A stretch of 64,000 nucleotides of DNA from Glutamicibacter sp. JC586 (lineage in GTDB: Bacteria > Actinomycetota > Actinomycetes > Actinomycetales > Micrococcaceae). The notes below the pieces were generated by a model, which saw only the letters and a list, made by a program, of their open reading frames with translations, made no database searches and had not been told where the DNA came from. Shown piece after piece: positions 27,546-35,870 of this stretch. The stretch lies in the NCBI RefSeq assembly GCF_009805585.1, contig NZ_VHIN01000002.1, forward strand, positions 496,001 to 560,000, written 5' to 3'. Both the position numbers and the translations under genes were made by a program. Each line of letters starts with the position of its first letter. Position 1 is the stretch's first letter.

Positions 27546-28103
27546 CTACAGGTTGCTTCGATATGCTTGCCCCAGCCAGTCCATTAGTTCGTCATCCAGA
27601 TCATCGGCGATGTGTCGGCCGACCCTGGTCGTGACACTACTACCTAATCGGCTGCCCGGAGGTAACAACCGGGACGAGGTCGGGGCTTGTTCCCAGCGCA
27701 ACCCCAGATCCAACCGGTTCTTGGTCACTGGTGCGAGAACTGCGAACGTTCGACGCTGGGCTTGCAGCCCGGTGAAAGTCTTACGGGCCTGAACGACAAC
27801 ATCCCCAATGTCTGAAAGTCTGGACATCAGGGTGTCGTAAATTTCGCGCAGTTGCTGTCGATCAGCGAATTGCGTGTCGACGAGTTCCTGTGCTGTTTTG
27901 GTGAAAAAGTCGGGATACCCGAAGCACTCGTGCACCAAGAGCATCTGACTGTACCCGGTGACACCCTGCTCGTTACGGGGATCGATCTCAGCCACCCGGT
28001 CATTCCAGGTCTCCAGCTTCTGTCCCTTCTTACTTTCAAGCATCTCCATCTGCCACTGGCGCATTTCTTGCCAAGAGCGTGCTTGCTGATTGCCGGTTCC
28101 CAT
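27546..28103 (-). CDS. DUF5655-like protein
   Basis: 185 aa. The C-terminal half shows the DUF5655 pattern: IYDTLMSRLSDIGDVVVQARKTFTGLQAQRRTFAVLAP and KNRLDLGLRW. The N-terminal half resembles the helical DUF4287 type of extension (WQEMRQWQMEML, GVTGYSQMLLVHECFG). It lies 12 bp upstream of the RNA ligase-like gene on the same strand. Function unknown in the family. Confidence 0.65.
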   Translation of the reverse strand: MGTGNQQARSWQEMRQWQMEMLESKKGQKLETWNDRVAEIDPRNEQGVTGYSQMLLVHECFGYPDFFTKTAQELVDTQFADRQQLREIYDTLMSRLSDIGDVVVQARKTFTGLQAQRRTFAVLAPVTKNRLDLGLRWEQAPTSSRLLPPGSRLGSSVTTRVGRHIADDLDDELMDWLGQAYRSNL

Positions 28104-28152
28104 GGTGCGATGATAACAAGCAGTTGCTGACTTGTTTGACGCTCAATGAGGA

Positions 28153-29012
28153 GTAATCGACAGGGCAATACAAGAAGTTAATGGCGTAAGACTGGGCGTC
28201 GAAAGCTTTGGTGACCCATAGCATCCACTCATACTCAGTGTTGGTGGGACCACCATGCTTTCCTGGCCTGATCAGTTATGCGAAAAGTTGGCTGCATTCA
28301 ACAAACACGTTGTTCGCTACGATTTACGTGACTGTGGAGAATCAACGACCGTGAATCCGATGGACCCCCCTATAATCTGCGCGATCTGGCAAAAGACGCC
28401 GTGGCGCTGGCACGGAGTCTGGATGAACGTCCTGCGCATTTGGCCGGCATCGGTATCGGCGGCATGATCGCCCAAGTCGCGGCGTTGGATTTTCCTGACA
28501 GCTTCAGCACGTTGACCCTCTATGGGACGCGTCCAGTGGCACCTGGACCGGTGGATGATGATTTACCTGATCATGACCAGCAGATCATGCGAATACTGTT
28601 TTCTTCGGCTCTTCCTGACTGGACTGATCGTAAGGCTGTAGCTGAGCACGCCGCTGCGGGTGCGTTAGTCCTCGGCGATGATCCAGACCAAGCGCGAGAA
28701 CTTGCTGAACGCATGTGGGACCGCACGGCTGAAAACACGCCACCTGCCCATATGGCGAACCAAATGGGCATCGTCTTTTCTAAAATTGACTGTTCTCCAC
28801 GGTGGCGCGAACGCCTCGGTACGCTCAAGCAACCGACCCTTGTGGTTCACGGTGGTAAAGACCCTTTCTTCCCCGTAGGTAACGGCAAAGCTATAGCACG
28901 GGAAATCCCCGATGCGCAGCTACTTGTTTTGGAGAACGCATCGACGGCTATCCCTAGTGATCACACCGATCGCATTGCTGCAGCCATGATGGAACGAGAA
29001 ATTTCCGAGTGA
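28153..29012 (+). pseudogene. Broken alpha/beta hydrolase (RdmC/aclacinomycin methylesterase-like)
   Basis: Three readings join into one hydrolase. The N-terminal part (EVNGVRLGVESFGDP) ends at an in-frame TAG (28219-28221). It resumes as HPLILSVGGTTMLSWPDQLCEKL and RYDLRDCGES, and then shifts frame in a run of six C (28364-28369). The second half starts YNLRDLAKDAVALARSLDERP and runs to 29012. The nucleophile elbow reads G-I-G-I-G-G, with Gly where the catalytic Ser belongs. With a stop, a frameshift and a lost nucleophile, it is a decayed gene. The final His region (LENASTAIPSDHTD) is also altered. Confidence 0.85.
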
Positions 29013-29095
29013 TCAAACTCTAGACAACAGCCTCGGATTTGGGCATTGTTGGTCAAACTCAGACTTATTGCACGTGAACAATTTGGAGGAACCTC

Positions 29096-30244
29096 ATGGG
29101 CGAGGCCTACATCATCGACGCACTTCGAACTCCCGTAGGACGACGGGGAAAGTCTTTGGCCCAGCTCCATCCACTAGATCTTGCCACTGCGCCACTGGCT
29201 GAACTGGTGGAACGCAACAACATTGATTCCGAAGAATATGACGAGATCATTCTCGGATGCATCGATCAGCTAGGCCCACAATCCATGGATGTCGCGCGCA
29301 ATGCCTGGTTAGCTGCCGGATTATCGGACCACGTCCCGGGAACCACTATTGAACGCCAGTGCGGATCCGGACAGCAGGCCGTGTCCTATGCCGCCCAGGC
29401 GGTGATGAGCGGAACTAGTGATCTTGTAGTAGCCGGCGGTATTCAATCAATGTCCAGCATTCCGCTGTCCTATTCGAATAGTGCTGCCAAGGACTTCGGC
29501 TTCCCCGACCCCTACCAGGGATCCACGCGGTGGGCCGGCAGCTATGGGAATCAAGAAATTTCCCAATTTCGGGGCGCCGAAATGATGGCCCAGCGCTGGG
29601 AGCTTTCTCGCGAACAATTAGAGGACTTTGCCACGACGTCTCATGAGCGGGCCCTACATGCTCAAGCTCATGGCTATTTTGACCGCGAAATTATTGCTCT
29701 GGACGAGCTGGCCGTGGATGAGGGGCCCCGCACCGTCGACCGTTCCAAGATGTCTAGCCTTGCGCCCATCGTTGAGGGTGGACTACATACAGCGGCCACC
29801 GCGTCCCAAACGTCAGATGGTGCGGCCATGCTACTGGTCGCGTCCGAAGCTGCCGTAAAGCGCTATGGGTTAAAGCCTCGCGCGCGTATCCACCATGTCT
29901 CAGCCCGCGGTGATGATCCGATCATGATGCTCTCCGCGCCGATTCGCGCCACCAAGTTCGCGCTTGAACGATCCGGCATGTCATTGAAGGATATGGACCG
30001 GATTGAAATCAATGAGGCTTTCGCAGCTGTGGTGCTGGCGTGGCAGCGAGAACTGGGCGCAAACATGTCCAAGGTCAATGTCAACGGAGGAGCTATTGCA
30101 CTAGGTCATCCCATCGGGGCTACCGGTGCCCGGCTGATGACCTCGTTGCTCCACGAATTGGAACGCAGTGATACCCGTTGGGGATTGCAAACCATGTGTG
30201 AAGGCGGCGGTCAGGCCAACGTCACCATCATTGAACGACTCTAA
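29096..30244 (+). CDS. Acetyl-CoA acetyltransferase / thiolase
   Basis: 382 aa thiolase II family. The nucleophilic Cys is C89 in RQCGSGQQA, the His is in GGAIALGHPIGATGAR, and the second Cys is in MCEGGGQAN near residue 370; NEAF is also present. GGAGG lies 5 nt before the ATG. It is followed 29 bp later by an acyl-CoA dehydrogenase gene, so the two probably work in one beta-oxidation or related acyl-CoA route. Chain-length preference cannot be read from the sequence. Confidence 0.87.
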   Translation: MGEAYIIDALRTPVGRRGKSLAQLHPLDLATAPLAELVERNNIDSEEYDEIILGCIDQLGPQSMDVARNAWLAAGLSDHVPGTTIERQCGSGQQAVSYAAQAVMSGTSDLVVAGGIQSMSSIPLSYSNSAAKDFGFPDPYQGSTRWAGSYGNQEISQFRGAEMMAQRWELSREQLEDFATTSHERALHAQAHGYFDREIIALDELAVDEGPRTVDRSKMSSLAPIVEGGLHTAATASQTSDGAAMLLVASEAAVKRYGLKPRARIHHVSARGDDPIMMLSAPIRATKFALERSGMSLKDMDRIEINEAFAAVVLAWQRELGANMSKVNVNGGAIALGHPIGATGARLMTSLLHELERSDTRWGLQTMCEGGGQANVTIIERL

Positions 30245-30273
30245 GTTTACTGCGCCGGGACGAAGGATAACCG

Positions 30274-31470
30274 ATGAGTGATCCATGGGAACCCTACAGG
30301 CTAGAGACAGCTCTGGACATTGACTATCTTCAAGCCTTCTCCATGCTCACGCAGAAAGATCGTGAGCACTGGTTGCGTGCGCGGTCGTTGACCGCAGAGA
30401 TCCTTCCGGTAATCAATGAGCACTGGGAAAACGCGCGTTATCCCGTCGACTTGGTGCGACGGGTCGGCGAATTGGATTTGCTGACCGATGGGCTGACCAT
30501 TCCTGGCCATGAGGTTCTTTCACCACTAGCGGCCGGGCTGGTAGCCATGGAGATCTCACGAGCTGACGGATCCATAGCCGCAGCTGCGGCGGTCCAAGGC
30601 GGGTTGGTCTTACGGACCCTTAGCCTCTTCGCCAGCCAAGAACAACGAGATAAGTACCTTCAACCCGTTGCCAGTGGGCAGCTCTTGGGTGGTTTTGCCC
30701 TGACAGAACCGCACCATGGTTCAGATTCGGTAAGTCTGGAAACCAGCGCACAAAAGGATGGTCAATCTTGGATTCTGAACGGAAATAAGAAATGGATCGG
30801 TAACGGGGCTGCCGGAGGGATCACCCTTGTCTGGGCGCGCGATGTAGCAGACTGTGGAATCAAAGCGTTCATCGTTGATCAGCAAACTCCGGGATACGAA
30901 GCTTCGCCGGTGCGGGGTAAAGGAGTTCTGCGAGCTATCGAACAAGCCGAAATTCGGCTAAACAATGTACGGGTACCTGAGAGCGCTCGACTTCCTCATG
31001 TAAATAGCTTCAAAGATGTCTCCCGAGCATTGATTGCTACCAGGATTAATGTCGGCTGGTCTGCTTTGGGACATGCCCAGTTCCTCTTTGAAGCAGCACT
31101 GACCTATGCAAAAACTCGGGAACAGTTTGGCAAGCCACTGGGGGCACATCAAATGGTTCAGGAACGCCTGGCGCAAATGCTTGCCGAGCTAACCAATATG
31201 CAATTGCAATGTGTCGCGGTGGCATCTCAACAAGCTGCGGGAGCATTGAAAGACACTCAAGCTTCCCTGTTGAAGTATCACAACACTCGTGCAGCGAGGC
31301 GAATCGCTTCCACATCCAGGGACATGCTCGGCGGGAATGGCATCCTGCTGGAAAACCACGTGATCAGGCATGTTGGCGACATTGAGGCTTTGCATACCTA
31401 TGAAGGCACCGAATCCATTCAGGCACTCATTCTTGGTCGTGATCTCACTGGATTCAGTGCGTTTAGCTAA
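30274..31470 (+). CDS. Acyl-CoA dehydrogenase, glutaryl-CoA dehydrogenase-like
   Basis: 398 aa FAD enzyme. ALTEPHHGSD (flavin-binding loop), WILNGNKKWIGN and the catalytic Glu at about 377 in HTYEGTESIQ are present, and LILGRDLTG closes the protein. The TYEGT/LILGR combination resembles glutaryl-CoA dehydrogenases, but the Arg that binds the glutaryl carboxylate cannot be assigned with certainty. The gene is the second of a thiolase-dehydrogenase pair. Confidence 0.83.
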   Translation: MSDPWEPYRLETALDIDYLQAFSMLTQKDREHWLRARSLTAEILPVINEHWENARYPVDLVRRVGELDLLTDGLTIPGHEVLSPLAAGLVAMEISRADGSIAAAAAVQGGLVLRTLSLFASQEQRDKYLQPVASGQLLGGFALTEPHHGSDSVSLETSAQKDGQSWILNGNKKWIGNGAAGGITLVWARDVADCGIKAFIVDQQTPGYEASPVRGKGVLRAIEQAEIRLNNVRVPESARLPHVNSFKDVSRALIATRINVGWSALGHAQFLFEAALTYAKTREQFGKPLGAHQMVQERLAQMLAELTNMQLQCVAVASQQAAGALKDTQASLLKYHNTRAARRIASTSRDMLGGNGILLENHVIRHVGDIEALHTYEGTESIQALILGRDLTGFSAFS

Positions 31471-31535
31471 GACCGACAAAAGCATTACTATACGAATGAA
31501 TACTCACTTTTGCCGGGGAAGGCACAGATACAGGC

Positions 31536-32000
31536 ATGTCATATTTGGTTGATTTCAAAGACGTCTCCACCGACGGCTTGGAGACCTCTCCAGTTGCGCA
31601 GGCGCTGGCCGGGTTACGAGCCAATGAGGCTCGTTACCTGAAAAACAAGTTCGATCACGATCTTGTACTCGAAGATGCTGGAGCAGCCGCGGACGTCGTC
31701 GACTGGGTTCACAAGATCTTGGTTGAAGAGCGAGAACTTCGCATTGATTCCCGCCCCTTGCAGGCCTGTGTTTTTGAAGCCGATGGCGCTAAGAGAGCTT
31801 ACGTTTTCTATGAGTCCGGGCTATCCATCAACGTCTTGTACGGCATTGATGAAGGCGAGAAACGAGCTGTCGGTTTTAAGTTGTCCGACGGTATGGAGGT
31901 TCCTGTTGAGCTTGCGGATAAGTTCAAGTTTGCGCGACAGAAATCTAAGCTCGCCGGAACGATTCGTGGCTCCTACTTCGTAATCAAGAACGAGTACTAA
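31536..32000 (+). CDS. Hypothetical protein
   Basis: 154 aa, soluble, acidic at the N-terminus (VDFKDVSTDGLETSP) with alternating helix and strand pattern, ending in a basic beta segment (GTIRGSYFVIKNEY). No known motif, signal or membrane helix. It has a plausible start (ATG 31536) and normal codon use. It lies just left of the IS3 insertion and its stop overlaps the small convergent gene. Confidence 0.6.
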   Translation: MSYLVDFKDVSTDGLETSPVAQALAGLRANEARYLKNKFDHDLVLEDAGAAADVVDWVHKILVEERELRIDSRPLQACVFEADGAKRAYVFYESGLSINVLYGIDEGEKRAVGFKLSDGMEVPVELADKFKFARQKSKLAGTIRGSYFVIKNEY

Positions 32001-32185
32001 TCCCCCAGCTGCCCGAAACCATCTTGGGCTGCTTCTTTCAGAAAATCCTCGGGCCACATCTCCCAGAGTCTGGGTGGGAACACGATCTGATCTATCGGGG
32101 TTTGCTGTTGGTGCGCGATTTGGATCTCGCGTGCCAACAGTTCAAAGTATGTCTGCTGCCTGACAATGAACTCGGAAATTTTCAA
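31997..32185 (-). CDS. Small hypothetical protein next to the IS3 end
   Basis: 62 aa from a TTG at 32185: polar and helical (ISEFIVRQQTYFELLAREIQIAHQQQ) with an aromatic C-terminal half (FPPRLWEMWPEDFL). The IS3 element ends 6 bp upstream at 32191. On the far side of the element the same frame continues for about 35 codons in reading phase (40151 onward on the minus strand), so the insertion removed the native upstream region or interrupted a longer gene. Not recognised. Confidence 0.4.
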   Translation of the reverse strand: MKISEFIVRQQTYFELLAREIQIAHQQQTPIDQIVFPPRLWEMWPEDFLKEAAQDGFGQLGD

Positions 32186-32186
32186 G

Positions 32187-32190
32187 TCAA
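32187..32190. repeat. Target site duplication of the IS3 element, left copy
   Basis: TCAA, repeated at 40151-40154 immediately outside the opposite end. Confidence 0.6.
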
Positions 32191-32206
32191 GTGAGACCAA
32201 CGGGTG

Positions 32207-32437
32207 CTAAACAGCGGTCACTTCTTCACGCTCCTCCAGCTTCATTGGCTCGTTGATCCACGCCGCTTCAGGCACCTGCAGCTTCTTCGGCAGGCTACGC
32301 TGACCGAACCGTTCAGGATGCGCGCCCCACGCAGCCTGCAGCGCGGCAAGCCGTTGGTCCTCAACATGCCCGGTCATCCCGAAATGCACGTCCGCCGGCG
32401 TATGGAAGCCGATCTCCGAATGCCGGTGATGCCCGTT
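32207..32437 (-). pseudogene. C-terminal part of IS3 OrfB transposase
   Basis: This is the 3' exon-like fragment of the disrupted OrfB. It reads HRHSEIGFHTPADVHFG and then VEDQRLAALQAAWGAHPERFG, the usual end of IS3-family transposases, to a TAG at 32207. It joins in frame to the fragment ending at 38837: removing the transposon and one TGCCCGTT gives C-N-G-H-H-R-H-S-E, the expected sequence. Confidence 0.88.
32430..32437. repeat. 8-bp target duplication of the transposon, left copy
   Basis: TGCCCGTT; the second copy is at 38837-38844. Confidence 0.9.
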
Positions 32438-32461
32438 TGTGAATCGCGGAGTTAAATGTCG
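32438..32461. repeat. Left terminal inverted repeat of the transposon
   Basis: Starts TGTGAATCGCGGAG and ends TAAATGTCG. Against the right repeat there are three mismatches, all in the centre. Confidence 0.9.
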
Positions 32462-32484
32462 CTCTTTTCTCGGTCTACGATGAC

Positions 32485-32514
32485 GACCTCAGCAAATAAG
32501 TATTTGCTGAGGTC
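32485..32514 (-). terminator. Terminator of the metal-resistance operon
   Basis: A perfect 14-bp stem (32485-32498 with 32501-32514), 2-nt centre, 20 bp after the DsbA stop on the minus strand. Modest T content follows. Confidence 0.75.
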
Positions 32515-32533
32515 GCGGCATCATCAGTAGGAC

Positions 32534-33223
32534 TTACTTCGAGATCGCTGATTTGATCGCGGTCTCGAACTGCTCGGCAGTTTGAATTGGCAGTGGTTGA
32601 CCATCGAGGAAGAACGTTGGGGTGCCGGTGATTCCTAGAGCTTGCCCATCGGTGAGATCCTGAGAAACGCGTTGTTGAGTTTTGGGGTTGGCGATGGCTG
32701 CGTCGTAGGCCTTCATATCTAATCCCAACTCTTTGGCATAGTCACGGAATAGTTCGCTGTAGTCATCTTGCGATTCACCCCATTGTTTTTGGGTGTCAAA
32801 CATTTTTTGATACATCTGCTCGTACTTCTCCTGTTGCGCCGCAGCCTCGACAGCGACAGCAGCGTTCATTGAGTTACGGTGACCTGGAAGTGGGAAGTAG
32901 CGCTGAACGAAGGTGACGTTCTGCCCGTATTCTTTCCTCAGTTCTTCAACGAAGGGATATATGGAGCCACAAGCTTCGCACTCAAAGTCCAGGAACTCCA
33001 CCAGGACCGCTTTCTCTTCTGGAGCCTTGGACAATACGTGGCTGTTAGGGCGGACGACTTGACCTTGAGCTGCTTCTGGCCCCGGTGCGGCGGCGAGGCC
33101 GGTTTTATTTTGGGCGGAATTCTTGGCGATCAAGATTCCGGTCAGTGTTCCAAGTATCAGGACGGTAATCACGATCCAGGCGATCGTTGTAGATTTGGTT
33201 CGTTTCCGTACGGTGGTATTCAC
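32534..33223 (-). CDS. Membrane-anchored DsbA-family thiol-disulfide oxidoreductase
   Basis: 229 aa. One N-terminal membrane helix (about 13-33) anchors an extracytoplasmic thioredoxin-fold domain with the active site C82-E-A-C85 in FLDFECEACGS and the cis-Pro loop GITGTPTFF. It should oxidise or isomerise disulfides outside the membrane. It is the distal gene of the cmtR-ATPase unit, 188 bp after the ATPase. Carriage next to a metal pump suggests protection of exported protein thiols from metal ions, which is an inference. Confidence 0.85.
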   Translation of the reverse strand: MNTTVRKRTKSTTIAWIVITVLILGTLTGILIAKNSAQNKTGLAAAPGPEAAQGQVVRPNSHVLSKAPEEKAVLVEFLDFECEACGSIYPFVEELRKEYGQNVTFVQRYFPLPGHRNSMNAAVAVEAAAQQEKYEQMYQKMFDTQKQWGESQDDYSELFRDYAKELGLDMKAYDAAIANPKTQQRVSQDLTDGQALGITGTPTFFLDGQPLPIQTAEQFETAIKSAISK

Positions 33224-33411
33224 TACGCAACTTCCTTTGGTGGTTCAGCTCAAACTTATTGACGACTCAACCGTGAGAATCAGCCTTCGGAGTCGTTCTT
33301 CTTTCTTCGAAGCCGATACGGGCGAGGGTGTTCAGGACTTCCTTGTAGCGGGATAAACTACTCTTTGATGCTGGCCATCTTTTTCCGTACTGCTCCAGCG
33401 GAAGTACGCAT

Positions 33412-35340
33412 TTACTGGCTGTCACCGGTGCGTTTAGCCCGTGCAGCACGCAACCCATTGCCAATCACCACGACTTCAGCAACCTCATGAACCAACACCA
33501 CAGCGGCTAACCCGAGGGTCCCGGTGATCGCCAGCGGCAAAAGCACTGCAATGATCGCCAAGGACAGGACGATGTTCTGGTTCATGATGTTGCGCCCGCG
33601 CCGCGCATGAGCCAACGCTTGCGGGATGAGCCTGAGGTCGTGGCCAGTGAAGGCCACCTCGGCGGACTCTATCGCTGCATCCGATCCGCTAGCGCCCATC
33701 GCGATGCCTACGGTTGCGGTAGCGAGGGCGGGCGCGTCATTGATGCCATCGCCGATCATTCCCGTGGGGCGGCGCTTGACCGATTCAGCGATCAATGTGG
33801 CCTTATCTTCAGGTCGCAGCTGCGCATGCACTTCGGTAATCCCGGCCAGCGCCGCCAATGCCTGGGCAGTGCGCTGGTTATCGCCGGTCAGCATGGCCAC
33901 GTCCACACCCTGAGCTTGGAGCTGCCCGATGGCTTCCTTCGCTTCGGGGCGCAGTTCATCGCGAACACTAATAGCACCGATGATGCGGGAATTGCGGGTC
34001 ACCAGGACACACGTCTGCCCCTGGTTCTCCATGGATTCCACTGCCTGAACCAGTGGCCCAGGGGTGATCCACCGGGGGCTGCCCACAGCGATTTCCGCGC
34101 CATCGACCCACCCCTTCACCCCATGGCCTGGTTCCTCGGTAACGTTCAATGCCGGAGGGATGTTGGTTGCGGCGTAGCTGATGGCCCGCGCGAGAGGATG
34201 CGTGCTGTGCTCTTCCAAGGCTGCGGCCAGGGACAGCACTTCCGCCTTCGAGACGTCGCCTATTGTGTGTACGGAGGCGACTGTTGGTTCATTGCGCGTG
34301 AGCGTTCCGGTTTTATCCACGGCCACGCGGCGCAGCGTGCCGAGTTGTTCGAAAGCGGCTCCGCTCTTAATGATGACCCCGAATTTGCTAGCCGCACCAA
34401 TCGCTGAAACAACCGTCACAGGCACCGCAATGGCCAAGGCGCAGGGAGACGCGGCGACAAGTACGACCAACGCGCGGGTGATCCATGTTTCCGGATCGCC
34501 GAAAATTGAGCCGAGGACACCAACTAGGACGGCAAGAATCATAACCCCTGGGACGAGTGGCCGGGCGATGCGGTCCGCCAGACGGGCCCGTTGACCACGA
34601 TCATTCTGGGCCTGCTCGACCAGGGAAACTAAGGTTGTCAACGAGTTGTCAGACCCTGCCGCCGTGGCGGTCACTTCCAACGCGCTGGAGGTGTTGATGG
34701 CTCCTGCCGCCACTTGATCACCCGTGGTGACTGCCACAGGTATTGATTCACCGGTGATGGCCGAAGTATCAAGGCTACTGCTGCCGGCGGACACCACGCC
34801 GTCGGTGGCAATCCGCTCACCGGGACGCACCCGAAGGATATCGCCAGCACGGATTTCGTTGGCAGATACTTCTACCGCTTGCTGATTGCGAAGGACCGTA
34901 GCTGTATCCGGAACAAGCTTCAGTAACGCGCGCAGCCCGGTGCGGGCTCGGTCCATGGCTTTGTCTTCCAAAGCTTCGGCGATGGAGTACAGGAATGCCA
35001 ACGCAGCGGCTTCCTCCACGTAGCCAAGGATTACCGCTCCGGTAGCGCTGATAGTCATCAGTAGCGCAATGCCCAGCTTGCCCTGGGTGAAAAGCCTTCG
35101 AATTGCTCTTGGAACAAAAGTCGAAGCACCCAGCAACAGGCCAACCCAGAACAAGACGAGCGCGACTGCATGCGCGCTGCTTGCATTCGCACTGCTCCAC
35201 TCAGTAATCAACCCCACAAGGAAAAAGGCCCCGGAGCCTAAGGGGATGAGAAGTGCTGGATCACGCCACCAGGGACGTTCGATCTCATTCTCTTCAACGT
35301 CTGTCGAAGTGGTCGCTTCGCAGCCGCATGCTGAACTCAT
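33412..35340 (-). CDS. P1B-type heavy-metal efflux ATPase, CtpG-like
   Basis: 642 aa. P-type motifs: TGES (196-199), the phosphorylated Asp D342 in DKTGTLT, HP in STHPLARA, and the hinge TGDNQRTA...GDGINDAPALA. The membrane metal motif is S-P-C (298-300) instead of the CPC of Cd/Zn/Cu pumps, and helix 8 reads VHEVAEVVVIGNG. SPC occurs in P1B-4 ATPases and in mycobacterial CtpG, which also partners CmtR. The N-terminus is short, with CGC (residues 5-7) and no HMA domain. The ATG overlaps the repressor stop (ATGA). Likely role: Cd, Pb, Zn or Co export. Confidence 0.88.
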   Translation of the reverse strand: MSSACGCEATTSTDVEENEIERPWWRDPALLIPLGSGAFFLVGLITEWSSANASSAHAVALVLFWVGLLLGASTFVPRAIRRLFTQGKLGIALLMTISATGAVILGYVEEAAALAFLYSIAEALEDKAMDRARTGLRALLKLVPDTATVLRNQQAVEVSANEIRAGDILRVRPGERIATDGVVSAGSSSLDTSAITGESIPVAVTTGDQVAAGAINTSSALEVTATAAGSDNSLTTLVSLVEQAQNDRGQRARLADRIARPLVPGVMILAVLVGVLGSIFGDPETWITRALVVLVAASPCALAIAVPVTVVSAIGAASKFGVIIKSGAAFEQLGTLRRVAVDKTGTLTRNEPTVASVHTIGDVSKAEVLSLAAALEEHSTHPLARAISYAATNIPPALNVTEEPGHGVKGWVDGAEIAVGSPRWITPGPLVQAVESMENQGQTCVLVTRNSRIIGAISVRDELRPEAKEAIGQLQAQGVDVAMLTGDNQRTAQALAALAGITEVHAQLRPEDKATLIAESVKRRPTGMIGDGINDAPALATATVGIAMGASGSDAAIESAEVAFTGHDLRLIPQALAHARRGRNIMNQNIVLSLAIIAVLLPLAITGTLGLAAVVLVHEVAEVVVIGNGLRAARAKRTGDSQ

Positions 35341-35705
35341 GATGCATTCTCCGTGGTGGAAGTGGCGCAGCACCCAGGCACAGTGCAGGTGGAGTCGATG
35401 CAGGGTACCTGTTTGTCCACAGCCAAAGTCACGTTCACCAGAGCCAGTAGCGCTGCACTTAGATGGGGATCGGCGATCTTATATCGGGTTTTGCGACCTT
35501 CTGGTTCAGGGACGATAATGCCGCATCCACGCAGGCAGGTCAGGTGGTTAGAAACGTTGGTGCGTGAAATCCCAAGATCACTAGCCAGCTCGGCTGGATA
35601 CCCCGGGGCGTTGAGCAGGGACAGGAGAATTTTGGAGCGGGTGGGATCGGCCATGGCTCGGCCCAGCCGGTTCATCACGTCGATCCGCGTATCAATGGTC
35701 ATCAT
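35337..35705 (-). CDS. cmtR: CmtR-type Cd(II)/Pb(II)-sensing ArsR/SmtB repressor
   Basis: 122 aa winged helix repressor. It carries Cys at 57, 61 and 102, exactly the numbers of the Cd/Pb ligands known in Mycobacterium tuberculosis CmtR; the pair lies in the DNA-recognition helix (NHLTCLRGCG). Metal binding would release it from its operator. Additional C107, C112 and C113 near the C-terminus could add ligands. It is the first gene of its operon and overlaps the ATPase start by 4 bp, so it probably represses itself and the pump. Confidence 0.9.
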   Translation of the reverse strand: MMTIDTRIDVMNRLGRAMADPTRSKILLSLLNAPGYPAELASDLGISRTNVSNHLTCLRGCGIIVPEPEGRKTRYKIADPHLSAALLALVNVTLAVDKQVPCIDSTCTVPGCCATSTTENAS

Positions 35706-35745
35706 GTAGTGAACTATACAGCAATCGATGAACTATTGATCGTGT
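35706..35745 (-). promoter_or_regulatory. cmtR promoter with repeated ATAGTTCA boxes
   Basis: On the minus strand TATAGT (35713-35718) lies 7 nt before the cmtR ATG, so the mRNA may be leaderless. The 8-mer ATAGTTCA occurs at 35710-35717, over the -10 box, and again at 35729-35736, 19 bp upstream. Two sites on nearly the same helix face are a plausible repressor-binding arrangement. Confidence 0.45.
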
Positions 35746-35760
35746 ATCACCAATGAACGT

Positions 35761-35813
35761 TTACGAGACAGCTTCAATGAGTGAGGGTGAATCCGGCATG
35801 TCGTGTCTCGTAA
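35761..35813. promoter_or_regulatory. Long-spaced inverted repeat upstream of the resolvase, candidate res site
   Basis: TTACGAGACA (35761-35770) is repeated inverted as TGTCTCGTAA (35804-35813). It lies between cmtR and the resolvase gene, where Tn552/Tn3-type res sites are found. Only sequence symmetry and position support it. Confidence 0.4.
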
Positions 35814-35870
35814 CCCGTGTCCGCAAACTATGTAACATCAGCACCGTTTGATTTACACTGAAGCAGGGCT

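Noticed and set aside
33224-33411. A small gene between the P1B ATPase and the DsbA-like gene
   Set aside because: A frame continues from inside the ATPase end through this gap (LSRYKEVLNTLARIGFEERR), but it has no own start or site and no known relatives.
33607-34407. A 266-codon open frame opposite the P1B ATPase
   Set aside because: Shadow of the high-GC ATPase gene; no motif, no ribosome binding site.
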